Source: Gremmenia infestans (lineage: Eukaryota > Ascomycota > Leotiomycetes > Helotiales > Hamatocanthoscyphaceae). From it: a DNA stretch of 64,000 nucleotides. A program made the translations under genes and the position numbers. The stretch lies in the NCBI GenBank assembly GCA_032629725.1, contig JAFEVB010000023.1:918802-982801 (forward strand), read 5' to 3'. Positions 33,891-45,335 of the stretch are shown here, piece after piece. How positions within the stretch are numbered: position 1 is the stretch's first letter; each line of letters starts with the position of its first letter. The notes under the pieces are model-generated. The model ran no database searches and was not told the DNA's origin. It saw only the letters and a program-made list of their open reading frames with translations.

Positions 33891-35494
33891 ATTGTCTTCA
33901 GTGCATTGAAAGATGAGAGCGATATTCCTGAATTGCAGGAGGAGAATTAAAAAAAATCTGGGAGACTCGAGTCCCAAAGCACTTCGCAGGAAGAGAGTGG
34001 CAGACCCAATCAATTTGCCCATCGGATTTTCGAATCAATATCTTGAACTTTTTCTCTCGGCAATTGAATGGATTGATATTGGTATGGGCTCTAGATATGC
34101 GCGACGCAACAGCTTGGGGCTTTGAAGGCAGTGAGAACACTGCACTTGATGCTTGTGTCGAGTTACTTTCCAGTCTATCCTCGAAGTTACTGGATGGGGA
34201 CTTTGCGTGATCCGATTCTTGGTATGAACGTCTTGGCGACGTAGATTGCTCAATGGTTGCAGGTATCAAGCATTCGAGTTTGCCTGCTTATTTGCATGTT
34301 GTTCGATCTAAGACGGAGCACCATATACGTGAATTTTCGAAAATGGCCGTGTCTCAAAGTGAGTGCTTGATAGCACAAAGCGAGGTTCAGGTAGGCCTGG
34401 TCTCGGATTTCCAAGCACTCCATCTTCTTGCAAGTTTTGTGTGGGTTCGTGTCTCTTGTTTTTTAGTAAATACAATGTCTGGCTGATTCTCGAAAATTCA
34501 TATGGCGGCGCATTACTCGACTGGCAATTCGGTTGGTGATCCTGAGAATATTGCTCCGTCAGATAAAATATCGAGTATTCAGAGCTGGGAAGTCCCGTTG
34601 AGGAGTGGCGTAATGTACAATCAAATATAGGGAGCGCTGATCCTTAGATAGAGCTATTTCTGAACAAGGCAGCATATGGGAGAGATCGGCCTCCAAACAT
34701 GGTTTTTTTTATAGTGATTGGGAATTTTGTGCAAAACAAGAACCTTTGAGCTCAGATGCAGTGGCAGCATGGACTGTAGATGGATCCTGTCGCCAGCTAA
34801 TATTTTCCTTGCAGGCGCAATTTGGATTGGCAAATCCGCAGCTAGGACAACCACAAGTTGGGTGTGGTGATTCGAGGGTTCTGGTGGGAAGAAATGATTG
34901 GCTAGTATCCACACTAGATCTTGCGGTTTTCGAGTACAACCTTTCGCCTTGTGTACCTCCGTTTATTGTTTATTTGTAGCATCTTCGAAGTTAGGCGAGT
35001 ACGGTATAGCTCGTGACTGGCAGTTTTCCGAGATAGAGAGCTGATCCTCGTCCAGAAGAGAAGGAAATATTGTCGTCCTCGCAGTATCTTTGTATATTTT
35101 CGACAGGCCAGATTCATCGTCTGATGGAGGGGAAGAGGATGCTGAAGCTGGCTCACATTCTTCTGTGGTTATCGATGGGCTTTGAAGAGGGTATCGTGAT
35201 ATCGTTCCATCGCCAGTCGCTCTACCAGCTATATCTGGGGTTTCAACCTCGAAACTCGTACTGGAGTAACGACTTCGACGGTGACGTTTCATAGGAAGAT
35301 GAATTTCCCCTTTAGAATTAGGAGGAGCCTGTGGATCTTAGTAACGATTTAACAGTAGATGCTGTTTTCCCTACCTTAGAATCCTCAATTGATTGTGTCA
35401 CACCCCCGTTCTCGTCTCCAAGCACGACGGCATCCTTGGCTGCTGCGGGGAAATTTGGATTTTCCAGGGAACTTTTCTGCTGGTTGGAGCTTGC
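33891..35494 (-). other. Tract of broken coding-like sequence
   Basis: Minus-strand frames at 33898-34269, 34654-34939 and 34963-35292 (MKRHRRSRYSSTSFEVETPD, then Ser-rich) look coding in composition but are out of frame with each other and broken by stops. They may be exons of the orphan gene at 35495-36102, a second gene, or a decayed one. No domain was recognised. A CGCPSCGFANPNCACKEN Cys cluster occurs in one frame (34709-34939). Confidence 0.3.
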
Positions 35495-36102
35495 CTATGA
35501 CTTGCGCCTCCTTTTTCTTGGTTGCCCAGGATCATTCGGTATCGAAGTCTCCAGGTGGCGTCCCAGGTTACGGCTCTCCCAGAGAGCCCTGAAGCGTTCG
35601 GTCTTTCTCATTGTTCCACGAGGCTCATATTCGACGTAGCATTTGTTTGCTAAAATTCTCGACAGGCACTTAAGTTGGCGACGAACGCGATTGCTGAACA
35701 CGGGTGATGAAGTTGAATCAATTTCTGTGTCATTTTTAAGGCGGTGTATGAAAAATTCGGGGATTTCCGGAACTTCCATGGGAGAATAGAAATCTCGATC
35801 GTGTATGAAGTAATGCTGTCCTAAAAAATTAGCATAGTGAGTAAAAACCGAAGTGTCAAAAAAAACAATTCAGCAACTCTGTATGGGAATAAGCGTACCA
35901 ACAGAGGGTCAGCAGACTCTAGGCTCTCCGCACCGCGCTTCCTCTATTCAGCCAATATCTCTATACAACACTAGATTGGAAAGTTACCGTCTCCAGCCAT
36001 TCTATTGTAAAATCGGTCAAAGCCCCAGGATGGGGGTCTGAATTCGTAAATACTCCACGCAAGATTTGCGTTCAAGACGTTTTGGATCTTTGCCCCATAT
36101 CT
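35495..36102 (-). CDS. Orphan protein fragment supported by an intron
   Basis: An upstream stretch open from 36102 to 35988 (reading NANLAWSIYEFRPPSWGFD) ends at donor G|GTAACT. The acceptor at 35821 (TTTTTTAG) joins it in phase to GQHYFIHDRDFYSP and a frame running to the stop at 35495. The product is at least 146 residues, rich in aromatic and basic residues, and ends QPRKRRRKS. The 5' end is not found; the frame is closed just upstream by TAA at 36103-36105, so an earlier exon must exist or the gene is truncated. I recognise no family. The splice fit is the only real evidence of coding. Confidence 0.35.
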
Positions 36103-37407
36103 TTAGGCTGTAGTATGAGTCCAAAGCGACCATATTCCCTTTTCATAGGCTTCCAGATACAATAATCTCCGACTTGGTATTGGTGTATTTTCCCTACGCA
36201 TGTAAGCTATCCGATCTAACGGGAGGATTGGGGAGAATTGGACACTCAAGACTTACAGGTTTTAGCTTCGGAGAACCTATCTGGTCCAGCAGGATTTTGC
36301 TTCTGCCATAACTTGAAATTGATTTAGAAATATCTTTACGGCGGAAGCTATAAGCAACAGCAGACACAATGCTGGCAGTGTCATTACAATACAACCTTAG
36401 GGACGAAGGATAGAAGACCTACATCTCTTAATCGTCTGGCCAGGATGGTCCATCCGAACCTTGAGCACTAGCAAAGAGTATCTGGCCGCGATGTTCTTCC
36501 ACTACTAGAAAATTCCGTGCACATAAGATTGCTGATCCTATATCGGTTCTATTTCAATGGAATCGATTACCGGTCGCCGTATACTCCACGTAGAACGCAT
36601 CTACAGCACTTTGAAGCGTTTTGTTGTTCCCTTGGCGGATATTCAGCATGATAACCAAAATGAGAACACAGGTCGAAAATCTTAGCAGAGAATTTGGCAT
36701 TCTTCATGTTACTGAATGGTCCCTGCGTATGTGCGTTGATCAATCGGACATTTGAGAGATTGTCGGTTTATACTGCAAACGAACATTGAAACGCGGCTCG
36801 AGCGGCGTATGACTTTGAGAGAAGCACCACAAAACAGCATATGGGTAGGGTGGAGGAACATTCGATCAAGCATACCGACAACAAGAGAAAATAAATGCGG
36901 TAGGAAGAAAGGGCTGGAGGTTGGACATATGGCAGCGGGAGGAACTTGATGCAGATGCAGTGACGGTCTCCCACATAATCTGAAATCTTCAGATGCCGAT
37001 TAGGGTGCAGAAACACGACATATGCCTTTTGTAACGCCGCTGGGACATATTAATTCGCCGCGTACGAAATTTGTGTCATTTCACGAAGCGGGGTAAAGTA
37101 GTATACTACCCGTACACAGTCGATTGGCTTGATGTTCTTTGCCGCGTCCAATATATTACTGGTAGATAAACCCCCGTACGAATGCCACGTAAGGTCTGGT
37201 AACTGTTTCTCTTGAGACAAGTTGTGCTTTCTGTAAAACTGCCCATTGACAGAGATTTTCTCGCCCCCACATAGACATCCTTTCTACTCAAAGGTCTCTT
37301 GCCCTCGCACCCTCTCAAAAAACGCAACCGCAGATACGCAAGCAACGACGGTCACCTAGAGCATTTGGACATCTTCAACCGAAATAATTGTTGGTGGTAT
37401 TATTGTC
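36103..37407. other. Gene-poor region
   Basis: It contains scattered open stretches on the minus strand (for example 36194-36394, and near 36450-36700), none with a start, splice pattern and domain that agree. It may be decayed coding DNA. Confidence 0.35.
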
Positions 37408-39924
37408 TCAGGTCAGACTGTCGAACCTTTCCTTTGCTTTATCTTTAGTCTTATTCAGAAAATCCGCGTAACTTCCCTTCGTCTGACGATGGGCCTCCTC
37501 GGCCGCATCGCCGACTTTTCCACCCTGGGCTCCGAGACCAACGCCCTGCGCATAGAGTTCTGTAGTTATAGCATCTGTTCTCCCTGATCCCTGCACACCC
37601 AGACCCTCTCCTGCAGTCCAACCCATCTTACCCAGCAAAGCGGCACCCTTTGACGTTACTGGCGCCTCTTCTTCCATCTTAGTAGGCACTGTGCCAGAAG
37701 CTTTCGGTCGGTTGTGTTGGGCAGCAGGCTGCTTTGGTTGATTGAAAGCTTGTCGTCTTTCTTTAGCTCTGTCGCGATAGGCCGAATTATCAGCAACTGA
37801 TTCGGACAACTTTCTCATCTTGACCAAGGCTTTTGCTACTAGCTTCTCGTCCTTCATATTATCCCGGTGAAGCTGGCTGATTCGCTCATGCTTATTTACT
37901 TCGGGTTCAGTTTTGAACTGTCGGGAGCAAAGCAAACAGCACTTGCGTTCCAGATCAGCAAAAGTCTGGCTTGGCGGTGACTCTGCTACCTCCTCTTCTA
38001 CCTTCGTCACAGGCTCCATTTGTGCGGTATCAGATGTGACATCCTCGTTCTTGGCGGGAACTCCATGAATCTCGGCATGTTTGTTGGTCCAAAACTTGAG
38101 ATGAGGCGCAACTACCTTTGTGTCCTTTTCGACCTTTCGCTTCTTTGATCGCGGTTCCCCTTCCTTGCCTTGGGCAACAAGACCTTCGCTGGCCGCTGCG
38201 GCAGCTAGTTTTGCGTGTTCAGTCTCTTTGTTCTTCGAAACAGTTGGTTGGTCGGCCGTAGCAATTACAAACTCACTGGCGTATGCAGCTTCGTCCCAGT
38301 ACATTAGTTTGACAGCAGCATTCGAAAGAGGGCTGAAAGTGAAGTTGGCGAATTCCTCTCCTAGTGGATGAAGTACCGGCACAAAAACTCCGGCATGTAT
38401 ATATGACACCATGACAGGTTTAGATGAGATAGTGAACTTTTCAGAAGCTTTGTACTTCATCATGGCAGCTTGGGCATCTTCAACGGTGTTGAACTCTGCA
38501 AAGCCATATTTCCAACTATCGTTAGATTGCCTATCCCGAACCAATAAAACACGACGAAGCGATCCATCTTTAGCACCCGCGCTGGAATCGTTCGATGTGG
38601 AAGCAATCTTCGTCTTTTTCGCTACGGGGGCGTCTCCAAGGGGTGTCGTGGTTGTCGCCTTGGTCTTGTAAAGCTTGATAGCCCCTTTCGCCAGCAACTC
38701 CTCATTAACCCCAGGCTCCAGGCCGCGTAGTAGGATAAACTGAGATGCAGTGCCGTCGGGAGACGCGTCGCTATCACCAGTAGCGGCAAAGCCAGAGAAC
38801 GAAGATATGTTCCCCTGTGCAACAAAAACGCCATGAGCCGTCGCACCTAAACCATTCAGAACTAATTAAATTCCATACGAAGAGTAACTCACGGGTTCTT
38901 GGGGCATTACACCTGTAGCATAATGTTCGAGTAGAAAAATTCGATGCATAACACTAAAATTGTTAGCCTCATATGGCAAATCTCAAGTACCAAATCGTAC
39001 CACTTCACACCTCCAGTCATCTTCGCTTTTGCCCGACTTGTCTCGATCGTCTCTGCTAAATGCTATTCTGACTTGTGCAGGCTGTGTACTAGTCGCTTGA
39101 TTCGGAAATGCGCCATAAAGGGCGACTGTCGGGTAGTATTGTTCCAGAAAGCGCCTGGCTTCTAGAATGCCGACGAATTGCGCAAATGCAAATTGACGAG
39201 ACACTCCTAGTCACAGTCAGACAGAACAATCCAGCAAGAAAGTAATGTTCACCTGTCCTCTTATCTTTAATCAATCTGACTTCTTCTAGGCCTTCGAGTC
39301 GAAAGCTTTGTCGAAGTTCATTCAAAATCTGTGTATCCAAAGAACGGCCAAAGCGGCCAATCTTATGCTTAGCCAGAATTCCAATTTCTTCTCATTAAAC
39401 ACTTAGGATGAAATGGTGACAAAAAGTCCGCAAAAGGGGGGGTGGGGCGGCCAACGTCTTCCTGTGTCATGTCTGTGGGAAGTCCTTCGAGGATCACATT
39501 TCGATTCGGGGGTCCTCCAAAGTATGGCGAACGGCTCCGGCTCCTGTTGCGCTGGGGAGACCGATAACCTTCTCTATCACGGTCGGCGTACCGTCCTCGT
39601 CCTTCCCATCGGGGAGACCTGGAACGTTCGCGTCCATGGCCGTTCCCACCGCGCTCATCTCTTTGATAGCGATCGGACTCGTGCATCCTTTCGCCAGCAG
39701 GCCCTCGAGGAGGCGTTCTTGTATTATCTTAAACGATGCAGTATCAGCACATATTCAGTCCAAGCTCCATATCCACGCTATCGTTTACCCTTCCGGTAGC
39801 CCTGTGGAGAGGCATCGTGATACTCGTACTGCAGCTGGTTGGCTTCGTAAGGCGGATCCTCGTACATATTATTAGAGTCTTGGGAGGTAGAGGCGGGAGG
39901 TCGTGGGGGACGGTGATAACTCAT
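37408..39924 (-). CDS. RBM5/RBM10-like splicing factor (RRM, RanBP2 zinc finger, RRM, C2H2, G-patch)
   Basis: Six exons: 39924-39789, 39727-39456, 39328-39253, 39206-39001, 38953-38893 and 38846-37408. Phases total 729 residues. Order: an Arg/Ser-rich start (RERSRSPRWEGRGRYADRDR); RRM1 with RNVILEGLPTDMTQED, LIKDKRTG and RQFAFAQFVG; a RanBP2 zinc finger formed across an exon joint (WRCEVCYASNFSTRTLCYRC); RRM2 with SQFILLRGLEPGVNEELL and WKYGFAEFNTVEDAQAAM; a C2H2 finger (CCLLCSRQFKTEPEVNKHE); a G-patch with LLGKMGWTAGEGLGVQGSGR. This is the RBM5/6/10 layout: nuclear proteins of early spliceosomes that control splice-site choice. The OCRE region is not obvious. The donor of intron 2 (GTTGGC) is weak, so that joint is least certain. 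It is divergent from the MoaE gene. Confidence 0.9.
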
Positions 39925-40232
39925 TTTGGGCGTACGATCGGGTGGATTGCACTGCGAATGAGATGTGGAGAGAAGTAAGTAGTGAAGAAGTAAGAGTAGG
40001 AGTAGGAATATGAACAGAAATGTCAAAGAGCATGAGCTTTGCCTTGCCTTGCCTTGACTTGAGGTTGAAGTGTCGTCGGTCGCATCTACGGGAAGGCCCG
40101 AAGAAATCCCGGCAGAAAGTGACGATTGTAAGACCTCCAAGTAAAACGATTTCACGATTTCCGTTTTCCTCTCCTTGCTCTCTACCGCTAATTCTTCGAA
40201 TAAAGATTTCACCATCTACACAGTCCACCACC
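39925..40232. promoter_or_regulatory. Compact bidirectional promoter (splicing factor / MoaE)
   Basis: 308 bp separate the two divergent start codons. The left part (about 39975-40070) is purine-rich on the plus strand, with short GAGTAG- and GCCTT-type runs near 39984-40060. No named site was found. Confidence 0.55.
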
Positions 40233-40861
40233 ATGCCAGGAGAACTAAGTGAGGGCACCTGCTTCGTGGCTTTGACTAAAGATCATCTAGATGCAAAATC
40301 CGTGATGGACAGAGTCCGGAGTCCCAAGGCTGGCGCCATTGTGCTATTTGCTGGTACAACAACATACATGATCGTAAGGTGCGGCAAGAGCTAACAACCT
40401 CTCAAGGTACCACGCGCGATAACTTTGCGGGAAAGCCAGTCAAGGAGCTTCAATACACCTCCTATGAGCCACGTGCACTCCAGAGCATGCTTGCAATATG
40501 CAAGTCTGTCAAAGAGAAGCATTCTCTTACAGCCATTTCAATGATGCACCGCCTGGGTATAGTGCCCATTGGGGAAGAGAGCATTCTAATTGCCGTATCG
40601 TCGCCTCATCGCCAGGCCGCTTGGAGAGCTGGCGAGGAAGCCTTGGAGGAATGCAAGGAGAAGGTCGAGGTATGGAAGAAGGAAGAATTTGGCGGCAAAG
40701 AGGGTGGTATTTGGAGAGCGAATCGAGATGGCGCTATCGGGGTGCCAGTTGATGGAGATGAAGCAGATGAGAAAGAAGTGGTCCAAGGTCCCCACGGGCC
40801 GGTTATTCGACCCAGCAGGCCGGGTGAGAAAGGACATGGACCCGTCAGTCATCCAAGGTGA
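40233..40861 (+). CDS. Molybdopterin synthase large (catalytic) subunit, MoaE/MOCS2B family
   Basis: Two exons (40233-40353, 40407-40861), joint G|GT in phase, 191 residues. MoaE motifs: GAIVLFAGTTRDNF (spanning the intron), VKELQYTSYEPRAL, MHRLGIVPIGEESILIAVSS, HRQAAWRAGEEALEECKEK, VWKKEEF. The enzyme transfers sulfur from thiocarboxylated MoaD to precursor Z, making molybdopterin for nitrate reductase, sulfite oxidase and similar enzymes in the cytosol. The Lys pair in VWKKE is the region of the catalytic lysines. The last 45 residues after GGIWRAN form a fungal extension. The frame of the first exon would stop inside the intron, so splicing is required. Confidence 0.93.
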
Positions 40862-42226
40862 CACGGAGAAGACTACCTATGTCAACTATACTTCTATTCA
40901 GACGCCATTGACTGAAGTCGTCAGGCCTTAAAAGCTTCATTAATCCGTCGCCTACATCATGGACGAACCGTGCGCCTTCGAAAATGCGGGGTGGTCTGGG
41001 CAAAAACAACTTCAAGGAATCTGTCTCAGCAATTTGCGCAGGTCGATGGGAATGAGCGCGTTGCCGGCGGCTAGACTCAATGCACCAAGGACCTATGGGA
41101 ACCTTGGCCCAAGAAAGAAGGCTAGGTTAATCGGGCTTCTTCCCCTGCCTTCTTCAACCTCCCAGCCTCCAACCCCCGGGCGGATGAGGATGAGAAAGAC
41201 AGGAGGGGTGGGCGTCTGATTAAGCATATCCCAATGAAATCATTAGAATATCCAAGCGAGCTTCAGCCCCATCTAGTTATGCGAATGACGTTATATGTTT
41301 TGTAGCTAGATATTTACACATTTTCGCACAGCTGTCGATCCATATTCTTCAAGCATCAGTTTATCACAAGGCTCAAGCGAGTATATTACCCAAAAAGTTA
41401 ATAGTCGCTAACTGCAACGCTCAAGAAGCTTCAGCCCCTTAGATTGTCAAGAACTATGTCTGAACTCCTCAACTTCCCCTTTTCAATGTCAGCACCATCT
41501 ATTCTGTCAGGATAAAGGCTGTAGGTATACACAAGGCGAAATGTCCCATGTCGTTCACCGTTCGTTTCACGGTCTTTTCGAACATCTTCCGCTCTACTTT
41601 TCCTCCTATTCATACCACTTCAACAAAATCAAGCCTGTTTTGCCATCTCATATCAATCTCGTCATATTCCACAATACGTCTCAGCAATTTCTGTCGAGTC
41701 ATACCACCGGATACTCAACTCACGCATCTAAAACCTAATTATGATTATCACTATGTGGAGCTTCACCCGCATCATGTTTCTCTATGCCAGCTCTGTATAT
41801 GCGTGACCTGGGTGCTTAATCCATGGTCCACCAAGCACTTATTTGAGAATCGACGAATCAACCACCATCAGAGATATTAGAGAATAAAAGTTGAAATTTC
41901 CATCGAAGGGATCACTGAACAGCTTTCCTTGGATGGAGATAGCGCGATGAGAGAAGCAAGCACGAGACCTGATGAATTTCTAACTATGCAGTTGTTTTTA
42001 ATCCGACGCCATCTCGCCAGGAATTTGTATCGGGGCTTGTTACGGGAATTGGGATTGGGATTGGGGAGAGAAACCCCCCACTCTTCGCTCTGTGCTTGCA
42101 GCTCCAGTGGGAACATTGGAATGGAACTCACAGGTTCTTCCGTCCAGGCACTTGGGTGGTCAGGGAGAGACGATGTTGACTTGTGGTGTTTGCTGATATA
42201 CCCTTTTATCTACGCAGCTGAATCAA
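40862..42226. other. Convergent intergenic region
   Basis: 1.37 kb between two gene ends. Frames at 40959-41219 and 41541-41880 lack splice support, domains and signal peptides. No RNA gene or repeat seen. Confidence 0.4.
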
Positions 42227-43125
42227 TCAATCTGCAAACCTTGACTTCTCCCTCTTTACGCACAGATCCGTTCTGATAACCCACTTTTCACCATAAGTAA
42301 CTTCTCTCCCCTCATGCTAGGAAACCATCAGCTTGACTCGTACAACAAAGCACCAAGATACTCACCAGCATACAATCGTTACCATGCTTGTGTAACAGCG
42401 CCATTCCGGTCTCTAGTCCAACGACAATCTCTTTCCCAATAGCCGACTTCTTTCCCGGAAGGTCGTCAGGGTAGAAGGCCGTTTCGCCCCCTTGACAGCC
42501 TGTTGCGGGTGATGTTAGATATAATAGAAATGTCCACGTGGTTTTGGCTGCCATTGGCGTAGGTTTGGTGTTTAAGGTTAACACGTTTGATTCGTCGTCT
42601 GAGTAGAACTGTCAGAGACTAATAATCCGAGGAGGGAGAAGACTTACAATGGCAATCGAAATATTGTCCCTTGGTGTATCTGTAGATCCGTATTGACGGG
42701 TTCAGTCCCAAGGGTTCCCCTCCCCACAACTCCTTCCTCTCCTCTGGACTCATGACCTCCTCTCCCCCAACATCTTCATCGCTGCCACAAACCAACTCCC
42801 TGAGCCCAGTCTCAACCCACAGCCTATTAGCAAATCCTTCGTCCATCACCTGGAATCGGTCGTTGACCCGCAAGGCGTCGCCCCTCTTTGGCTTGCCGGG
42901 CGTTGTGGTAAGCGGCAAGCCTTTCAGAAACGAGACATAATTTTTGCATAGGGTCCCAGTCCAGAAGTTCCTTACAACGAAGATTTGAGACTCTACCACG
43001 GTAGATAGAGACAGGTCCGAAGCTTGCAAGAGGGGCTTGAAAGGTGGCCAGTCTGGTGGCCGCTGCTCACGTGCAGGGGCTGCTGTGTTCTTGGATTTGA
43101 CTGCTGGATGCTTCTTCGGACCCAT
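42227..43125 (-). CDS. Prolyl 4-hydroxylase-like 2-oxoglutarate/Fe(II) dioxygenase
   Basis: Three exons (43125-42648, 42598-42366, 42316-42227) give 266 residues. The start MGPKKHPAVKSKN is chosen over an in-frame ATG 48 bases upstream because it begins the hydrophilic leader; either is possible. Iron-binding residues: His159-Tyr-Asp161 (FDCHYDES, formed across intron 1) and the distal His238 in HEGREVTYGEKWVIRTD, formed at the start of exon 3. TTWTFLLYLTS and GCQGGETAFYPDDL are the core-strand and Gly-rich segments of the P4H fold. Members hydroxylate proline in target proteins or small substrates using O2 and 2-oxoglutarate. No membrane span or signal peptide is seen, so it is probably cytosolic or nuclear. 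Confidence 0.9.
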
Positions 43126-43651
43126 GATGGCGATGGGAGTTATTAGGCTTTGCTTTGGAAAGGTTTCGGGCAAATTTACCTATGGCGCGGAGCATGAGAA
43201 GAGGATACCTATACTGGATTTGTATTTTCAATGTTTGTTATGACAACACTGATCTTTCTCACCTTACCGAGTGGGGTGCGTTTAACGACAGCCACGAGGT
43301 ACTGTAACCTTTCTCTCGTTCGCCTTCGCCGTCAACACAACCTATTTGAGGCTTCGTAATTCATCAACTCTCCCTGCCTCCCACGTGCACGATACTGTGG
43401 ATAGAAGGTTTGGATTGTTCGCTCGTCATCAACTCGCATTCCATGCCTGCCCTGCCCTGCCCTGCCCCGCCCCGCCCCAGTGAGCTTTTCGATTGAGGCA
43501 AGGGATTCTTCAACCTGCCATCTTCAGAGTTGAAGAGCGCGTCAAGGTCTTAATGCGTATTCCCTTCCTTATAGTATTCTCCTGATTATATCCCTCAGCT
43601 GTAGCTCCCACTCTTTTTCTCTCAACTTTTTATACCTTCGCCAACATCAAG
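43126..43651. promoter_or_regulatory. Divergent promoter region (dioxygenase / Thr-rich secreted protein)
   Basis: 526 bp between two divergent starts, with a CCCTG pentamer run at 43445-43479. No other site recognised. Confidence 0.4.
43445..43479 (+). repeat. CCCTG/CCCCG pentanucleotide microsatellite
   Basis: About three CCCTG-type units are followed by CCCCG units. It lies about 175-210 bp upstream of the Thr-rich protein ATG, on the transcribed side of that promoter. Confidence 0.85.
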
Positions 43652-44681
43652 ATGGTCTCTCCTTCATTTTTATCATTCTATATACTGTGGACGCTGTGCG
43701 CCCTTCCTGTAGAGTCTTTATGGTTTCGCCGCTCAAATGGTCATCTAAATCGTGCTGCTAAAGCTCCTGGAGAAACGATTCACAATACCCAAGGATCGGA
43801 GCCAGATCACAATTTCACCTACTCTGTGCCTAGTCCGAGAGTTATCGCACCTACGTTGACGTCCCAAAGCATGGTCGTCACTTCTGTCGTAGCAGCCTAT
43901 GAAGTTTGCAACACTCCTGGGTCCAATACCTCTACAAATTGTTCCACGGTATTCGGGAATATCACAACGTCTCTTTGCTCAACCGTATTGTCCGCTTGGT
44001 TTACCAGTGTCACAGTCACTGATTGTAACCAAAATATTACATTTTCCACACAAAGTAGCTACTCTCTAGCAACTGCAACAGCCATTCCACCCACACCTCC
44101 CGCTCTTCTAGCTGGCCAAGCTCTATCGCAAAGTCCAACAGCAGCTACTTTCGTCCAGAGCGTGGTCTCCTATTTCATCGCCCCATGGCAATCTCTTGCG
44201 GCTGACACACCCACCAACATCGCAGTGCTTATCTGCAAGTTCGACCAAAACGACAATAAATCTTGTCAGGAAATACAGGAAGTTTGGGTTGTGCACACCG
44301 AAAACGTGCCCGTTACATCAACTAGTACGGTGTCAATTTCGACATCCTTCACTGCTGTTAGTTCTTTTCTCCAGCGCCTATGAAGCTCTATACTTATATT
44401 TGCAGCCTGCTGTGCTCCTTTTGGGTCCAAGTCAAAGCATTACAATTCCCACGGGAGCCTTTGAACTTACAACTGAAATTGAATACACAAGCTTGTCAGC
44501 GAACGGCACCACTTCTACCTCGACACTTTCGGAAAGTGGGCCTTTGACAACCGGTCTTTTGGGCGCCACTCTTTCACAGAGTGGGACTTTTACGACCACA
44601 ATAACGACCACAATAACGATATCGGGCAAGCCGACGACCATTACGCGGACAATGGGTTTAGTCTCTACGTCTAAACCGTGA
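43652..44681 (+). CDS. Secreted Ser/Thr-rich cell-wall-type protein
   Basis: Two exons: 43652-44356 and 44406-44681 (intron of 49 bases; joint GCT|CCT in phase), 326 residues. The signal peptide is about MVSPSFLSFYILWTLCALPV. Beyond it, several cysteines (VCNTPGSNTSTNCSTVFG, STVLSAWFTSVTVTDC) and many NxS/T sites occur. Exon 2 encodes a Thr-rich C-terminus (TFTTTITTTITISGKPTTIT) with no hydrophobic GPI tail or membrane span. It is probably a secreted, O-glycosylated wall protein. I recognise no family. Without splicing, the ORF would stop after 243 residues. Confidence 0.65.
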
Positions 44682-45335
44682 GGATCTTGTCTGAGTGTAA
44701 GAGAATCCCGTGCTAAGTTGCCCAGGACTACCACTACTTCCCTGACTACCCACCCGTAGCACAAGCACAGTCACAATGCATCCAGTAAGTCACGAGACCC
44801 AAAATTGAGCGGAAGAGCCTTGTTGATAGTTTCACAGTTGCCTTGAAACGGTGTTGGATTTGGTAGGACCTCTGCCGTCTGGTACGCGATGAGGAGTGAG
44901 TTATGAGTGTGCGTAAATGGACTATCATATCCCTGGATTGTTGAAAAATGTTATCAACAATGCATTGCTTTACTCTGAGGCTTCACCTTTCCCGTGAGAC
45001 CATTTCAAATTCATCGCCGCTGCCATAAACCATTATAAAGATACTTGGTTTGACTCATCGAGATTAAACACAACAGGTTCCGTTGTTCTTGAAATGAAAC
45101 GCACAGGCTTTGGGCCTAGCCAGGATCAAAGATGTTTTCATTATCATTGTAATGTTATCTAGGTACGGTCTCATTTTTAAACCAAAGGGCTCACTAAAAT
45201 GCTCGGATCATCCATACTGACTTGACACACGTAAAAATGCTGGGTATACACTCCCTACCTAGGTATACGCTCCCAGCGCCTCCACAAAAACAGACCAAAC
45301 TCCATCGCCTGACCGGCTTCAATACTTCCAGTCAA
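44682..45335. other. Convergent intergenic region
   Basis: 3' flanks of the Thr-rich protein gene and the 580-residue orphan gene. No feature seen. Confidence 0.4.

Noticed and set aside
40959..41219. 86-codon frame after MoaE
   Set aside because: No splice or domain evidence; basic and Pro-rich composition only.
44432..44764. 110-codon minus-strand frame
   Set aside because: It is the antisense of the Thr-rich exon 2 at 44406-44681; its Val-rich sequence follows from the Thr codons.
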